From positions 3,534,001 through 3,598,000 of the forward strand of contig NZ_JACBZT010000001.1 of NCBI RefSeq assembly GCF_013408985.1: a stretch of 64,000 nt of DNA, read 5' to 3'. This document shows positions 33,021 to 41,932 of the stretch, piece after piece. The DNA comes from Petropleomorpha daqingensis. GTDB taxonomy: Bacteria > Actinomycetota > Actinomycetes > Mycobacteriales > Geodermatophilaceae. Under the pieces are notes generated by a model, which searched no databases, had not been told where the DNA came from, and saw only the letters and a program-made list of their open reading frames with translations. The stretch's first letter is position 1, and each line of letters opens with the position of its first letter. The position numbers and the translations under genes were made by a program.

Positions 33021-33868
33021 CGCCCCGGCGCGTCCCGGCGTCGGTCGCGTCTCTCGGGGAGTCGCCGGAACCCCGCGGACTCGTACGTGGCGATTCCGCC
33101 GACGTTGGCACTCGGTGTGCAGACGGTCGCGCTCGACGAGCCCAGGTCGCGGAGCGCGGCGGCCGCGGCCAGGCAGATCGCCCGGCCGTGGCCCCGCCCG
33201 CGGCGGTCCCGGTGCACACCCATCGGCTCGAGCAACCCGGGTCGTCCCGGGCCGGCCGACCAGACGGTCACCGCCGCCACCGCGTCGCCGTCGTCGTGGG
33301 CGACCAGGCAGCGCGCCTCGGCGTACGCCGGTCCGCCCGCCATCGCGTGCCAGGACCCGTCGGTGAACGTCGAGCGGTCGAACGCGGCCCGGTGGACGGC
33401 GGCCCGCACCTCCGCCTGCTCAGGCCCGACCACCTCGATCCGGACCCCCGGCTCCTCGACCGGCTCGGTGAGCTCGAGGCGCAGCGGCGTCCACACCTCG
33501 TCGCTCGACCAGCCCTCCTCGGCCAGCCGCTCGTCGACCAGTGCGCCCGTCGGCGCCTCGACCGAGGCCGGCCCCGGCGGGAGGACGGCGCCCAGGTCGG
33601 TGATCAGCTGCCGGGCCAGCTCCGGGTCCCGCTGGAGCCCCGGCGCGATCCCCAGGCGCAGCAGCGTCGGACCGTCGAGCAGCCCGACGGCGACGAGCTC
33701 GCCGCCCCGGCTCCAGGTCCGCACCGCCGCGGCCGTCGCCTCGGCACCGAACCGCCAGAACCAGCCCAGGTCGCCCGGGTGCAGCTGGAACGGTGCGGCG
33801 TCGTCCTGCCACTGCCGCAGCGCGCCCACCGCCCGACCGAGGCCCTCGACCCCTGGCTCGCTGACCAT
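32999..33868 (-). CDS. GNAT-family N-acetyltransferase
   Basis: 289 aa from ATG 33868 (MVSEPGVEGL); an in-frame ATG at 33883 would add five residues. Two GNAT-like halves: a degenerate N-terminal one and a catalytic C-terminal one, with the acetyl-CoA loop HRDRRGRGHGRAICLAA and the C-terminal NVGGIATYESAGFRRL. Substrate unknown. It is convergent with the small-protein pair and divergent from the HU gene. Confidence 0.8.
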   Translation of the reverse strand: MVSEPGVEGLGRAVGALRQWQDDAAPFQLHPGDLGWFWRFGAEATAAAVRTWSRGGELVAVGLLDGPTLLRLGIAPGLQRDPELARQLITDLGAVLPPGPASVEAPTGALVDERLAEEGWSSDEVWTPLRLELTEPVEEPGVRIEVVGPEQAEVRAAVHRAAFDRSTFTDGSWHAMAGGPAYAEARCLVAHDDGDAVAAVTVWSAGPGRPGLLEPMGVHRDRRGRGHGRAICLAAAAALRDLGSSSATVCTPSANVGGIATYESAGFRRLPERRDRRRDAPGRQPDAAP

Positions 33869-33978
33869 GCACCGATCAGACACCAGGCGCTCGTGAAGTG
33901 CCTGCTCAGCGGCCGTCCCGCTAGGTTTGGCCCACCGTGCGCAGAGCGGCGCACCCTCCCACGGCAGGAGATCACCCG

Positions 33979-34476
33979 GTGAACAAGACCGACCTGGTGT
34001 CGCGGTTGACCGACCGGTTCGACGGCGACCGCAAGGCGGCGATCGCCGCCGTCAACGGTGTGCTCGAGGAGATCCAGCAGGGCCTCGCGCGCGGGGAGCG
34101 GGTGATCCTCGCCGGGTTCGGCACCTTCGACCGGCGGGAGCGCGGGCCGCGCACGGGTCGCAACCCGGCCACCGGCGAGACCATCCAGATCGGCGCCACG
34201 GTGGCGCCGGTGTTCCGGGCCGGTGCGGGTCTCCGGCAGGTGGTCACCCAGGCGGCCGGGACGGCGGTGGGGACCGCGCGCACCGCCGTGGCGGAGGTGG
34301 CCTCGGTCGCCCAGGCCGTCCCAGCGGCGGTGGCGAGTGCCGTTGCCCCCTCCGACGGCAAGGCGGCGAAGCCGGCCAAGGCGGCCAAGCCGGCGAAGGC
34401 GTCGGCGAAGAAGGCCAAGGCCGACGCCGCCAAGGCCCCCAAGAAGGCGGCCGCGAAGAGCGGCAAGAAGAAGTAG
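33979..34476 (+). CDS. hup: HU-family DNA-binding protein with lysine-rich tail
   Basis: Nucleoid protein, 165 aa from GTG 33979, preceded by CAGGAG. Residues 1-90 are the HU fold: VNKTDLVSRLTDRF, then GFGTFDRRERGPRTGRNPAT with the DNA-binding arm. The C-terminal part contains repeated KPAKAAK/KAKADAAK units, like the histone H1-like tails of actinobacterial HupB/HupS. The tail is preceded by an Ala/Val-rich linker (about residues 90-120). Binds and compacts DNA. Confidence 0.9.
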   Translation: MNKTDLVSRLTDRFDGDRKAAIAAVNGVLEEIQQGLARGERVILAGFGTFDRRERGPRTGRNPATGETIQIGATVAPVFRAGAGLRQVVTQAAGTAVGTARTAVAEVASVAQAVPAAVASAVAPSDGKAAKPAKAAKPAKASAKKAKADAAKAPKKAAAKSGKKK

Positions 34477-35205
34477 ATGGCGGGCCCCGACGTCGACCTG
34501 CGTCAGCGGTGGGCCGCCGGGCAGGCCTGTCACGGCGTGTGGAGCTCGCTGCCCGGTGCGGTGACCGGCGAGGTGCTGGCCCGGACCGGGGTGGACTTCG
34601 TCGTCGTCGACCTGCAGCACGGCGCGGTCGCGGAGGCCGAGCTGCCGGGCGTCGCGGCGGCGATCGGCTCCGCCGACGCCGTGCCGCTGGTCCGGACCCG
34701 CAGCCCGTTCTTCGCCGACGTCGGCCGCCCGCTCGACCTGGGTGCCCGGGGCGTGATCGTGCCCAACGTGCGCGATGCCGAGCACGCCCGCGAGGTGGTC
34801 GCCGCCTGCCGGTACGCCCCGGACGGCGGCCGGTCGATCGGGCGGCTCTCGGGCGGCGCCGACCAGCCGCTGGTGATCGTCATGGTCGAGTCGGCGACCG
34901 CGCTCGCCGATCTCGACGCCGTCCTCGCCGTGGAGGGGATCGACGGCGTGTACGTCGGTCCGGGCGACCTCTCCCTGTCCTTGGGCCTGACCGGTGCCGA
35001 CCGCCGGGCCGAGCTGCGCGAGGTCCTGTCCTCGATCATCGCCCGGGCCCGTGCCGCCGGGGTGCCGGTCGGCGTGCACGCCTACAGCGGGACCGACGCA
35101 GGCGGGTACGCCGCCGAGGGGGCGACGATCGTGACGGTCGCCGCCGACGCCGTGGCGCTGGGCGAGGCCGTGCGGGACCACCTCGGCGTCGCGCGCGGGC
35201 ACTAG
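34477..35205 (+). CDS. HpcH/HpaI-type aldolase/citrate lyase family protein
   Basis: 242-aa TIM-barrel class II aldolase, probably cleaving a 2-keto-3-hydroxy acid to pyruvate plus an aldehyde. Marks: VDFVVVDLQHG, LDLGARGVIVPNVRDAEHA, VMVESATALADLDAVLAVEGIDGVYVGPGDLSLSLG, with Mg-binding Glu and Asp. Substrate specificity is not evident. Starts at the base after the HU stop. Confidence 0.85.
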   Translation: MAGPDVDLRQRWAAGQACHGVWSSLPGAVTGEVLARTGVDFVVVDLQHGAVAEAELPGVAAAIGSADAVPLVRTRSPFFADVGRPLDLGARGVIVPNVRDAEHAREVVAACRYAPDGGRSIGRLSGGADQPLVIVMVESATALADLDAVLAVEGIDGVYVGPGDLSLSLGLTGADRRAELREVLSSIIARARAAGVPVGVHAYSGTDAGGYAAEGATIVTVAADAVALGEAVRDHLGVARGH

Positions 35206-35213
35206 ATTGCCCC

Positions 35214-36359
35214 ATGGCCGTCGCCGTGGACCCCGGAGCGCGGGCGGTGGCGCGGCGGATGGCCGAGGCGGCCGGCTCCTGGTTGGACAGCCTCGAGCCG
35301 GGGCAGCGGACGGTCGCGGTCGGCGCGGGGCCCGACGACGACGACGCCGAGCGCCGGCGCTGGTTCTACACGCCGACCGACCACGGCGGCCTGACCTTCC
35401 ACGAGCAGCGGCCGGCCCAGCAGCGGGCCGCCATGCGGCTGGTCTCCACCGGCCTGTCCGCGGCCGCCTACGTCACGGTCGCGACGATCATCGGCCTGGA
35501 GAACGTGCTCGATCAGGTCGAGGGCTTCCTCGCCCGGTTCGACCGGGAACGCGGTCGTGACCCGGGCCTGTACTACCTGCGCGTGTTCGGCGAACCCGGC
35601 GGGAGCGCGCCGTGGGGCTGGCGGTTCGGCGGCCACCACGTCTCGCTGAACAACCTCGTGGTCGGCGGCGCGGTGGTCGCCACGACCCCGTGCTTCCTCG
35701 GCGCCGACCCGGCCACGTCGCCGCTGCTGGGCGGGGCGGTCAACCGGCCGCTGGGCCGGGTCGAGGACCTCGCGCGCGACCTCGTCCGGTCGCTGCCGCC
35801 GGAGCTGGCCGACCGCGCGGTGCTGCTGCCGGCCCCGCCGTCCGACCTCGTCACCGCCAACCGCACGACGGTCGCGCCGGGGAACCGGGTGGTCCCGCTG
35901 GCCGGGATCTGGCGGGGCGCCTTCGCCGACCCGGTCGAGTGGGCCAAGCTGCGGGCCGCCAGCGACGCCATCGACGCGGCCGCGGGCTACCGCGACGAGG
36001 ACCACGCGGTGCTGGAGTACACGGCGGCGCCCAAGGGGGTCGCCGCCGCCGAGCTGGACGCCGAGCAGCGGGGCATGCTGCGGGCGCTGCTCGGCACCTA
36101 CCTCGGCCGGGTCCCCGACGAGGTGTCGGTGCTCTCCCGCTACGACGACGACGCCGCCCTCGACGCGGTGCACGTCGCCTGGGCCGGGTCGACCGAGCCC
36201 GGGGCGCCGAACTACTACCGGCTGCAGGGGCCGCGCCTGCTTCTCGAGTGGGACAACACCCAGCGCGGGGCGAACCACGCGCACTCCGTGTGGCGCGATC
36301 CGGGTGCCGACTTCGGCCTCGACGTCCTGGCCCGGCACCGGGCGGAGATGCACGCCTGA
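35214..36359 (+). CDS. DUF3500 family protein
   Basis: 381 aa. Recognisable from WFYTPTDHGGLTFHEQRPAQ, the central GWRFGGHHVSLNNLVVGG, and the C-terminal YYRLQGPRLLLEWDNTQR-like block ending in NHAHSVWRDP. Several conserved His (GGHHVS, NHAHS) and acidic residues would suit a metal site, but no biochemical function is known. No signal peptide in this copy. Follows the aldolase gene with an 8-nt gap, so likely in the same unit. Confidence 0.75.
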   Translation: MAVAVDPGARAVARRMAEAAGSWLDSLEPGQRTVAVGAGPDDDDAERRRWFYTPTDHGGLTFHEQRPAQQRAAMRLVSTGLSAAAYVTVATIIGLENVLDQVEGFLARFDRERGRDPGLYYLRVFGEPGGSAPWGWRFGGHHVSLNNLVVGGAVVATTPCFLGADPATSPLLGGAVNRPLGRVEDLARDLVRSLPPELADRAVLLPAPPSDLVTANRTTVAPGNRVVPLAGIWRGAFADPVEWAKLRAASDAIDAAAGYRDEDHAVLEYTAAPKGVAAAELDAEQRGMLRALLGTYLGRVPDEVSVLSRYDDDAALDAVHVAWAGSTEPGAPNYYRLQGPRLLLEWDNTQRGANHAHSVWRDPGADFGLDVLARHRAEMHA

Positions 36360-36388
36360 CCAGGATCTTCGTCGGGGGCGCAGGAATC

Positions 36389-36406
36389 TGACATCGAGAG
36401 GTGTCA
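36389..36406. promoter_or_regulatory. weak palindrome upstream of the AurF-type gene
   Basis: TGACA and TGTCA separated by 8 nt, in the 135-nt gap before the oxygenase gene. The arms are perfect but short, and no regulator gene is adjacent. Confidence 0.25.
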
Positions 36407-36494
36407 CATGCGCTGAACCGGGTTATCTATGTCCAGGCGTCACGGGTAACCGACCGGACGCGTCCATCACGACTCCGAGACCTGGGACAGCGCG

Positions 36495-37397
36495 ATGACC
36501 ACCATCGACGACACCGCCACCACTCGCGAGGGCTCGATCGCGGAGCGCCTGCTGCAGTCCAGCCAGGAGCTCTCCTACGACCCGCTGGTCGAGGTCGACT
36601 GGGACACCCCGCTCGACCGGAGCCACCACGGCGCCAGCCCCGAGTGGTCGACCCTCTACGGAACGCCCTACTGGGACGAGCTGAGCGAGAGCAAGCGCGC
36701 CGAGCTCACCCGCCACGAGTCGGCGTCGGTCGCCTGCACCGGCATCTGGTTCGAGATCGTGCTGCAGCAGATGGTGCTGCGGGACATGTACACCGCCGAC
36801 CGGAAGTCGCCGGAGTTCCAGTGGGCGCTCACCGAGATCGCCGACGAGTGCCGGCACTCGATCATGTTCGCCCGCGGCGTGGAGAAGCTGGACGCGCCGG
36901 CCTACCTGCCCTCGCGCAAGGTGCTGGAGCTGGGCCGGTTCTTCAAGACGGTCGCCTGGGGCGAGGCGGCCTACGCCGCGATCCTGGTCGCCGAGGAGGT
37001 CCTCGACGTCATGCAGCGCGACTGGATGCGCGACGAGCGGGTGGCGCCGTTCGTGCGCACGATCAACAACATCCACGTCGTCGAGGAGTCGCGGCACATG
37101 AAGTTCGCCCGCGACGAGGTGGCCGAGCGCATGAAGGGCGCCGGGCCGGTGCGCCGGCACGTCAGCGCGATGCTCGTCGCGTCGGCCGCATACCACATCG
37201 TGACCAGCATGGTCAGCCCGAAGGTCTACGCCGACGTCGGCCTGGACGTGGCCCGCGCCAAGCGCGAGGCCGCGGCGAACGAGCACTACACGTCGCTGCT
37301 GCGCTCCAGCTGCCGCAACCTCATGGAGTTCCTGCACGGCGTCGGCCTGCTGACACCACCGGCCGCGCAGATGTACAAACGGGCGAACCTGCTCTGA
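36495..37397 (+). CDS. AurF-type non-heme diiron oxygenase
   Basis: 300-aa protein of the AurF/DUF455-like diiron family, related to p-aminobenzoate N-oxygenase. The four-helix metal site is visible as paired motifs: RHESASVACTGIWFEIVL, EIADECRHSIMFAR (ExxH), VAEEVLDVMQ and NNIHVVEESRHMKFA (ExxH). Metal-ligand Glu/His are all present, so it should be active. It oxidises an unknown substrate. The gene directly downstream encodes a ferredoxin-fused reductase, which could supply the electrons. Start ATG 36495. Confidence 0.85.
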   Translation: MTTIDDTATTREGSIAERLLQSSQELSYDPLVEVDWDTPLDRSHHGASPEWSTLYGTPYWDELSESKRAELTRHESASVACTGIWFEIVLQQMVLRDMYTADRKSPEFQWALTEIADECRHSIMFARGVEKLDAPAYLPSRKVLELGRFFKTVAWGEAAYAAILVAEEVLDVMQRDWMRDERVAPFVRTINNIHVVEESRHMKFARDEVAERMKGAGPVRRHVSAMLVASAAYHIVTSMVSPKVYADVGLDVARAKREAAANEHYTSLLRSSCRNLMEFLHGVGLLTPPAAQMYKRANLL

Positions 37398-37407
37398 CCG
37401 CGCCGCC

Positions 37408-38925
37408 ATGACCTACGTCATCACGCAGAACTGCTGCAAGGACGCCACCTGCGTCTCGGCCTGCCCGGTCAACTGCATCGCGCCGGTGCCCGGTGCCGCG
37501 GACTTCGACGAGCCGCCGATGCTGTTCATCGACCCGGCGGTGTGCATCGACTGCGGCGCCTGCGCCGACGCCTGCCCGGTCGACGCCGCCGTCCCGGCGG
37601 ACGCGCTGAGCGAGGCCGAGCAGGTCTACGCCGACCTCAACGCCGACTACTACCGCGGCCGGGAGCCGGTGTCGCCGGTGGCCTCCGGGCCGCTGTTCCA
37701 CGCCTGGGACGAGGCGCGCTTCGACTGGTCGCTGCCCAGCGACTTCCGGGGTCTGGACGTCGCCGTCGTCGGCACCGGGCCGGCCGGGCTGTACGCGGCC
37801 GAGCTGCTCCTGCTGCGCACCCGCTCGACCGTCACCTTCGTCGACCGGCTCTCGACACCGGGCGGGCTGATCCGCTACGGCGTGGCCCCCGACCACCCCA
37901 GCACCAAGCGGATCGGGCGCACGCTCGGCCGGCTGCACGACCACCCCCGAGTGCGCACGGTGCTCGGCGTCGACGTCGGCACCGACGTGCCCGTCGACGA
38001 GCTGGCCCGGCACTTCGACGCGGTCGTCTACGCCGTCGGCGCGGCCACCGGCCGCCGGCTGGAGGTGCCGGGGGAGGACCTGCCCGGCATCCACACCGGT
38101 CCGGAGTTCGTCGGCTGGTACAACGGCCACCCGGACGTGCCGGCCGACGCCGTCCGGCTGGACGACGAGCGGGCGCTGGTCATCGGCACCGGCAACGTCG
38201 CCCTCGACGTCGCCCGGATCCTCAGCACCGACCCCGACCGGCTGGCGGGCACCGAGATCGCCGACGCCGCGCTGGACGCGCTGCGGACCTCGGCGGTGCG
38301 CGAGGTGGTGCTGCTCGGCCGCCGCGGCCCGGAGCACGCCGCCTACACGGGGCCCGAGCTCCTGGCGCTGCGCCGGCTGCCCGACGTGGAGCTGGTCGTC
38401 GACGACTCCGACCCCGCGATCGGCGAGGCCATCGACGCAGCTGCGCCCGGCAGCCAGGCGGCGCTGCTGCAGGGGGTGCGGCGGGCGTCGTTCGACCACG
38501 CCGGACCGCCGAAGCCGGGCCGCCGGATCGTGCTGCGCTTCGCCAGCTCGGTGACCCGCATGCTCGGGGACGACGCCGTCCGCGGGGTGTGCCTGGACGA
38601 CGGCAGCACGCTGCTGGCCGGGCCGGTCGTCAGCGCCATCGGCTACGGCGGCCACGAGGTGCCCGGGCTGCCCTTCGACCGGGCCAACGGCACCGTGCCG
38701 CACCAGGCCGGGCGGATCACCGGGGCTCCGGGCGCCTACTCCGTCGGCTGGTTCAAGCGGGGCTCGTCCGGGGGCATCGGCGACAACCGGGTCGATGCCG
38801 CGGAGACGGTCCGCACGCTGCTCGACGACGCTCTCGCCGGCCGGTTGCCCGCGCGGGACGGCTCCCCGCGGTCCTTCGCCCGCGTGGCCCGTGCGGCCAG
38901 GAAGGCTGCCAGGAAGCGGAGCTAG
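37408..38925 (+). CDS. ferredoxin-NADP+ reductase with N-terminal ferredoxin domain (FprB-type)
   Basis: 505 aa. Residues 1-75 are a 7Fe/8Fe-type ferredoxin with CCKDATCVSACPVNC and CIDCGACADACPVD. Residues about 105-505 form an adrenodoxin-reductase-like FNR: FAD motif VAVVGTGPAGLYAAELLL, LIRYGVAPDH, NADP motif VIGTGNVALDVARIL and a C-terminal GWFKRGSSGGIGDN. It moves electrons from NADPH to its own iron-sulfur clusters. The 10-nt gap to the AurF-type gene supports a redox pair. Confidence 0.92.
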   Translation: MTYVITQNCCKDATCVSACPVNCIAPVPGAADFDEPPMLFIDPAVCIDCGACADACPVDAAVPADALSEAEQVYADLNADYYRGREPVSPVASGPLFHAWDEARFDWSLPSDFRGLDVAVVGTGPAGLYAAELLLLRTRSTVTFVDRLSTPGGLIRYGVAPDHPSTKRIGRTLGRLHDHPRVRTVLGVDVGTDVPVDELARHFDAVVYAVGAATGRRLEVPGEDLPGIHTGPEFVGWYNGHPDVPADAVRLDDERALVIGTGNVALDVARILSTDPDRLAGTEIADAALDALRTSAVREVVLLGRRGPEHAAYTGPELLALRRLPDVELVVDDSDPAIGEAIDAAAPGSQAALLQGVRRASFDHAGPPKPGRRIVLRFASSVTRMLGDDAVRGVCLDDGSTLLAGPVVSAIGYGGHEVPGLPFDRANGTVPHQAGRITGAPGAYSVGWFKRGSSGGIGDNRVDAAETVRTLLDDALAGRLPARDGSPRSFARVARAARKAARKRS

Positions 38926-38935
38926 GGTCCGCGCC

Positions 38936-39808
38936 ATGACGGAGTGGGACGGCCGCGGTCTCCCTCCCGCGGCGGCCGCTCGCATGGCGCGGTTCCAGGC
39001 CGACGGGGTGCACACGTCGCTGCTCGACGTCCCGGGCGCCGCCGCCGTCACCGGCGTCGGCCTGCCGCCGGTCGGCGAGGTCATGGGCTGCATGGTCGAG
39101 CACATCGGCTGGGCGGGGTTCGGCGGCTGCGGCTACTGGGGACCCGGCGCGGGCTGGGGCCTGGGCACCGTGACCAGCGGCTCCGGCGCGCGCTACGCGG
39201 GCTTCGCGCCGTACGTCGACGCGCTCTACCGCGGCTACGACACCGCGCTGCACCGCATGCTCACCGAGGCCCAGGCGATGGGCGCCGACGGCGTCGTCGG
39301 CGTCCGGCTCTCCGTCGAGCACCTCGGGCAGGACAACCGGGAGTTCGTCGCGCTCGGCACCGCCGTCCGCGCCGCCGGCCCGGTGCACGCCCCGCGGCCG
39401 TTCGTCACCGATCTGCCCGGCGCCGACGTCGCCAAGCTGCTGCACGCCGGGTGGGTGCCGGTCTCGATCGCGTTCGGCATCTCGGTCGCGATCCGCCACG
39501 ACGACTACGCCACCCAGCAGCAGGCCCGCGCGTGGGGCTACAACACCGAGGTCTCCGGCTACACCGAGCTGGTGCAGCACGTGCGGCACGACGCCCGGAC
39601 CCGGTTCGCCGAGCACACCGCCCGGGCCGGCGCCGAGGGCGCGATCGTCTCGCACATGGACCTGCAGATCTGGGAGCGCGAGCCGGCGGAGGGCCACCGC
39701 GACCACGTCGCCGAGTCCACCGTCTTCGGCACCACGCTCGTCCGCTTCCACCGGGGGCGCACCGCGCCGACCCGAGCCCTGACCGTCCTCCCGCTGCGGC
39801 GGGTCTGA
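38936..39808 (+). CDS. protein with two YbjQ-like (heavy-metal-binding) domains, A
   Basis: 290 aa. Each half carries the YbjQ-type pattern of a helix with Met/Ala-rich face followed by G-A-D/E-G-x-V-G-V: RMLTEAQAMGADGVVGVRL near residue 115, and AEHTARAGAEGAIVSHMDL near residue 225. A Gly/aromatic segment (GWAGFGGCGYWGPGAGWG) occurs in the first half. YbjQ proteins form pentameric rings; their role is not defined. Start ATG 38936. First of three consecutive genes. Confidence 0.7.
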   Translation: MTEWDGRGLPPAAAARMARFQADGVHTSLLDVPGAAAVTGVGLPPVGEVMGCMVEHIGWAGFGGCGYWGPGAGWGLGTVTSGSGARYAGFAPYVDALYRGYDTALHRMLTEAQAMGADGVVGVRLSVEHLGQDNREFVALGTAVRAAGPVHAPRPFVTDLPGADVAKLLHAGWVPVSIAFGISVAIRHDDYATQQQARAWGYNTEVSGYTELVQHVRHDARTRFAEHTARAGAEGAIVSHMDLQIWEREPAEGHRDHVAESTVFGTTLVRFHRGRTAPTRALTVLPLRRV

Positions 39809-39823
39809 GCCTCCGGGAGCCCC

Positions 39824-40666
39824 ATGACCATCGAGGCCAACGAGCTCGGCGTCCCCGAGGACGCCCTGCGCAGGCTCGCCGAGATGCGGCCGGGGCAGCG
39901 GACGACGCTGTTCACCTCGGACCTGTCGGTCAACGAGTTCCTGCTGGTCCGGGAGGCCGGGTTCCGGCCGCTCGGCCTGGTGCTGGGCAGCTCGATCTAC
40001 CACGTCGGCTTCCAGATGGGCCGGTGGAGCAGGAACCAGGAGCTCGAGACGCTCTCGCAGGCGATGTACCACGCCCGCGAGCTGGCGATGACCCGCATGG
40101 AGGCCGAGGCCGACGTGCTCGGTGCCGACGGGATCGTCGGCGTGCGGCTGGACATCGAGTTCAAGGAGTTCGGCTCCGACCTGGCCGAATTCATCGCCGT
40201 CGGGACGGCGGTCAAGGCCGACGAGGCGCACGCCCGGACGCCGGACGGGTTCTCCTGGCGCAACAACCAGAGCAAGCCGTTCACCTCGGACCTGTCCGGC
40301 CAGGACTTCTGGACGCTGCTGCAGGCGGGCTACGCGCCGCTCGGCATGGTGATGGGCAGCTGCGTCTACCACATCGCCCACCAGCGGTTCTGGCAGGCGA
40401 TCGGCAACACCGGGCAGAACGTGGAGATCCCGCAGTTCACCGAGGCGCTCTACGACGCCCGCGAGCTGGCGATGAGCCGGATGCAGGCCGAGGCCGAGTC
40501 GCTGCAGGCCGAGGGGATCGTCGGCGTGCAGCTGCTGTCGCTGCCGCACCGCTGGGGCGGGCACACCACCGAGTTCTTCGCGATCGGCACCGCCGTCCGG
40601 CCGCTGCGCGAGGACCACACGATCGCCACGCCGTCGCTGGTGCTGCCCCTGACGGACGCGCCGTGA
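39824..40666 (+). CDS. protein with two YbjQ-like domains, B
   Basis: 280 aa, homologous in plan to the upstream gene. Repeats: RMEAEADVLGADGIVGVRL near residue 90-110 and RMQAEAESLQAEGIVGVQL near 220-240. Each is preceded by a strand reading FTSDLS and a G-x-V-x-G-S-x-x-Y-H segment (LGSSIYHVGF and MGSCVYHIAH). The internal duplication is therefore clear. 15 nt after the previous stop, and GTGA-overlapped with the next gene. Function unknown. Confidence 0.7.
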   Translation: MTIEANELGVPEDALRRLAEMRPGQRTTLFTSDLSVNEFLLVREAGFRPLGLVLGSSIYHVGFQMGRWSRNQELETLSQAMYHARELAMTRMEAEADVLGADGIVGVRLDIEFKEFGSDLAEFIAVGTAVKADEAHARTPDGFSWRNNQSKPFTSDLSGQDFWTLLQAGYAPLGMVMGSCVYHIAHQRFWQAIGNTGQNVEIPQFTEALYDARELAMSRMQAEAESLQAEGIVGVQLLSLPHRWGGHTTEFFAIGTAVRPLREDHTIATPSLVLPLTDAP

Positions 40667-41082
40667 CGCTGGAACCGCTCGGGCCGGACTCCGTCGACCT
40701 GGTCGCCTCGGCGCTGACCGCGTCTGCCGACCTGTCCGACGTCGGCATGTTCGTGCGGGTGTTCACCCGCAGCCTGGCCGACGCGCTGCCCGAGGGCGTG
40801 GTCGACGTCGACCACGACCGGACGATGGGGGACCGGCTGGCCGGCCGCCCGGGGACGCCGACGGCGCTGCGGCTGACCTTCCCCGAGCGGCGGCTGTCCC
40901 TCACCGCGACCCGCGGCTGGCCGGAGGCCGAGGTGCAGCAGGTCGTGCGCGGCGTCGTCCTCAGCCGGAAGCAGGTGCCGGTGGAGGAGTGGGTGCGGAC
41001 CCTCGCCGCCGAGCTGACCGATCTGGCCGCGCGCAACGCCTCGGCCCGGGCGGCGCTGGCGGCCCTGCTCGGCAGCCCTTGA
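40663..41082 (+). CDS. small unknown protein of the YbjQ-like unit
   Basis: 139 aa from GTG 40663, coupled by GTGA overlap to the second YbjQ-like gene. No signal peptide or membrane helix. It contains an alpha/beta segment (VFTRSLADALPEGVVDVDHDRTMGDRLAG, LRLTFPERRLSLTATRG) and a C-terminal helical stretch. Not recognised. Coupling implies it acts with the YbjQ-like proteins. Confidence 0.55.
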   Translation: MTLEPLGPDSVDLVASALTASADLSDVGMFVRVFTRSLADALPEGVVDVDHDRTMGDRLAGRPGTPTALRLTFPERRLSLTATRGWPEAEVQQVVRGVVLSRKQVPVEEWVRTLAAELTDLAARNASARAALAALLGSP

Positions 41083-41112
41083 GCGATCGCGTTCCGCCAC
41101 GTAACTTCCGGT

Positions 41113-41409
41113 GTGATCGACGTCACGGTGGGTGGCCCGGAGGAGATGCGCGTGGGGATCGTCCTGCACGACTGCGACCCCGATCTGTCGCGCGCGCCGG
41201 CGTGGGGTGCACCGCCTGCTCCTGGCCTGCGGTCGACCCTGGTCCTGCTCGCGCTGCTCCTCGCGACGGCCTATCTGGCCCTCGGCGGCTTCGCGCTCGG
41301 GCTCGCTCTGCCTGCCGGCGTGGTCGCGATGCTGACCGCGTGGGCGCTGGTGCGCCGGGCGGCCTCCGCGATCCGCTCGAGCAGCCGGCTCAGCGGCTCC
41401 GGGACCTGA
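41113..41409 (+). CDS. possible two-helix membrane protein
   Basis: 98 aa from GTG 41113, or 87 aa from ATG 41146, which has GGAGGAG just upstream and is the better start. Two hydrophobic stretches (TLVLLALLLATAYLALGGFAL, ALPAGVVAMLTAWALV). The last third lies antisense to the end of the TOPRIM gene. I cannot exclude a chance ORF. Confidence 0.35.
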   Translation: MIDVTVGGPEEMRVGIVLHDCDPDLSRAPAWGAPPAPGLRSTLVLLALLLATAYLALGGFALGLALPAGVVAMLTAWALVRRAASAIRSSSRLSGSGT

Positions 41410-41879
41410 TCGGGCACCAGTTCGGCGGCCAGCGCGGCCGCGAACAGCGACTTGCGCCCCGACGTCGTCCCCGCGAACCGGTGCAGCTGGTCGCCCAGCG
41501 GACGGCCGCGCCACGTCGGCTGGTTCCGGAAGGTCGCGAACCGCTCGCCCAGACCCAGCCGGTCGAGGACGTCGAGGACGCGGTCGTGCCCGCAGGCGCG
41601 GATGAGCTCGTCCTCCAGGTCGGCGTCGCACACGGAGAACCCGTGCTCGGCCAGCTCTTCCTCGCCGATCCGGAGCGCTCGGGCGACGACGTGCGCCTCG
41701 CCCGCGTCGCACATCCCGAGCACCTGCTCGCCGCCGAGAGAGGCCAGCTGCCGGCGGATGTTCGTGACCCCGCCCATGTCGACGAGCCGGTAGGCGTCGG
41801 GGGGCAGGCCGGACGTCGTCGCCACCGCTCGGACCGCCGCCACGTCGCTGCGACCCTCGAGGAGCACGACTGCCGGCAT
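41271..41879 (-). CDS. TOPRIM-domain protein (OLD-nuclease-like fragment/stand-alone)
   Basis: 202 aa. TOPRIM signatures: Glu in VVLLEGRSDVAAV at the N-terminus, GVTNIRRQL, and the acidic pairs in GMCDAGEAHVV and SVCDADLEDELIRACG. TOPRIM domains catalyse DNA strand cleavage/transfer or hydrolysis with Mg. There is no ATPase domain next to it, unlike full OLD nucleases, so it is a stand-alone TOPRIM protein. The last 30 residues (Ala/Ser/Arg-rich) overlap the antisense ORF and may be a non-conserved tail. Confidence 0.72.
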   Translation of the reverse strand: MPAVVLLEGRSDVAAVRAVATTSGLPPDAYRLVDMGGVTNIRRQLASLGGEQVLGMCDAGEAHVVARALRIGEEELAEHGFSVCDADLEDELIRACGHDRVLDVLDRLGLGERFATFRNQPTWRGRPLGDQLHRFAGTTSGRKSLFAAALAAELVPDQVPEPLSRLLERIAEAARRTSAHAVSIATTPAGRASPSAKPPRAR

Positions 41880-41932
41880 GCGGGCACCTTCGCACCCGCG
41901 CCCGAGGCCGTCGCGGCAATTCCGCCCGCGGC

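Noticed and set aside
28403-41167. A 22-nt identity between the LLM start (28403) and the start at 41146
   Set aside because: Both encode MRVGIVL with the preferred codons of this genome; the match ends at once after that, so it is coincidence rather than a repeat.
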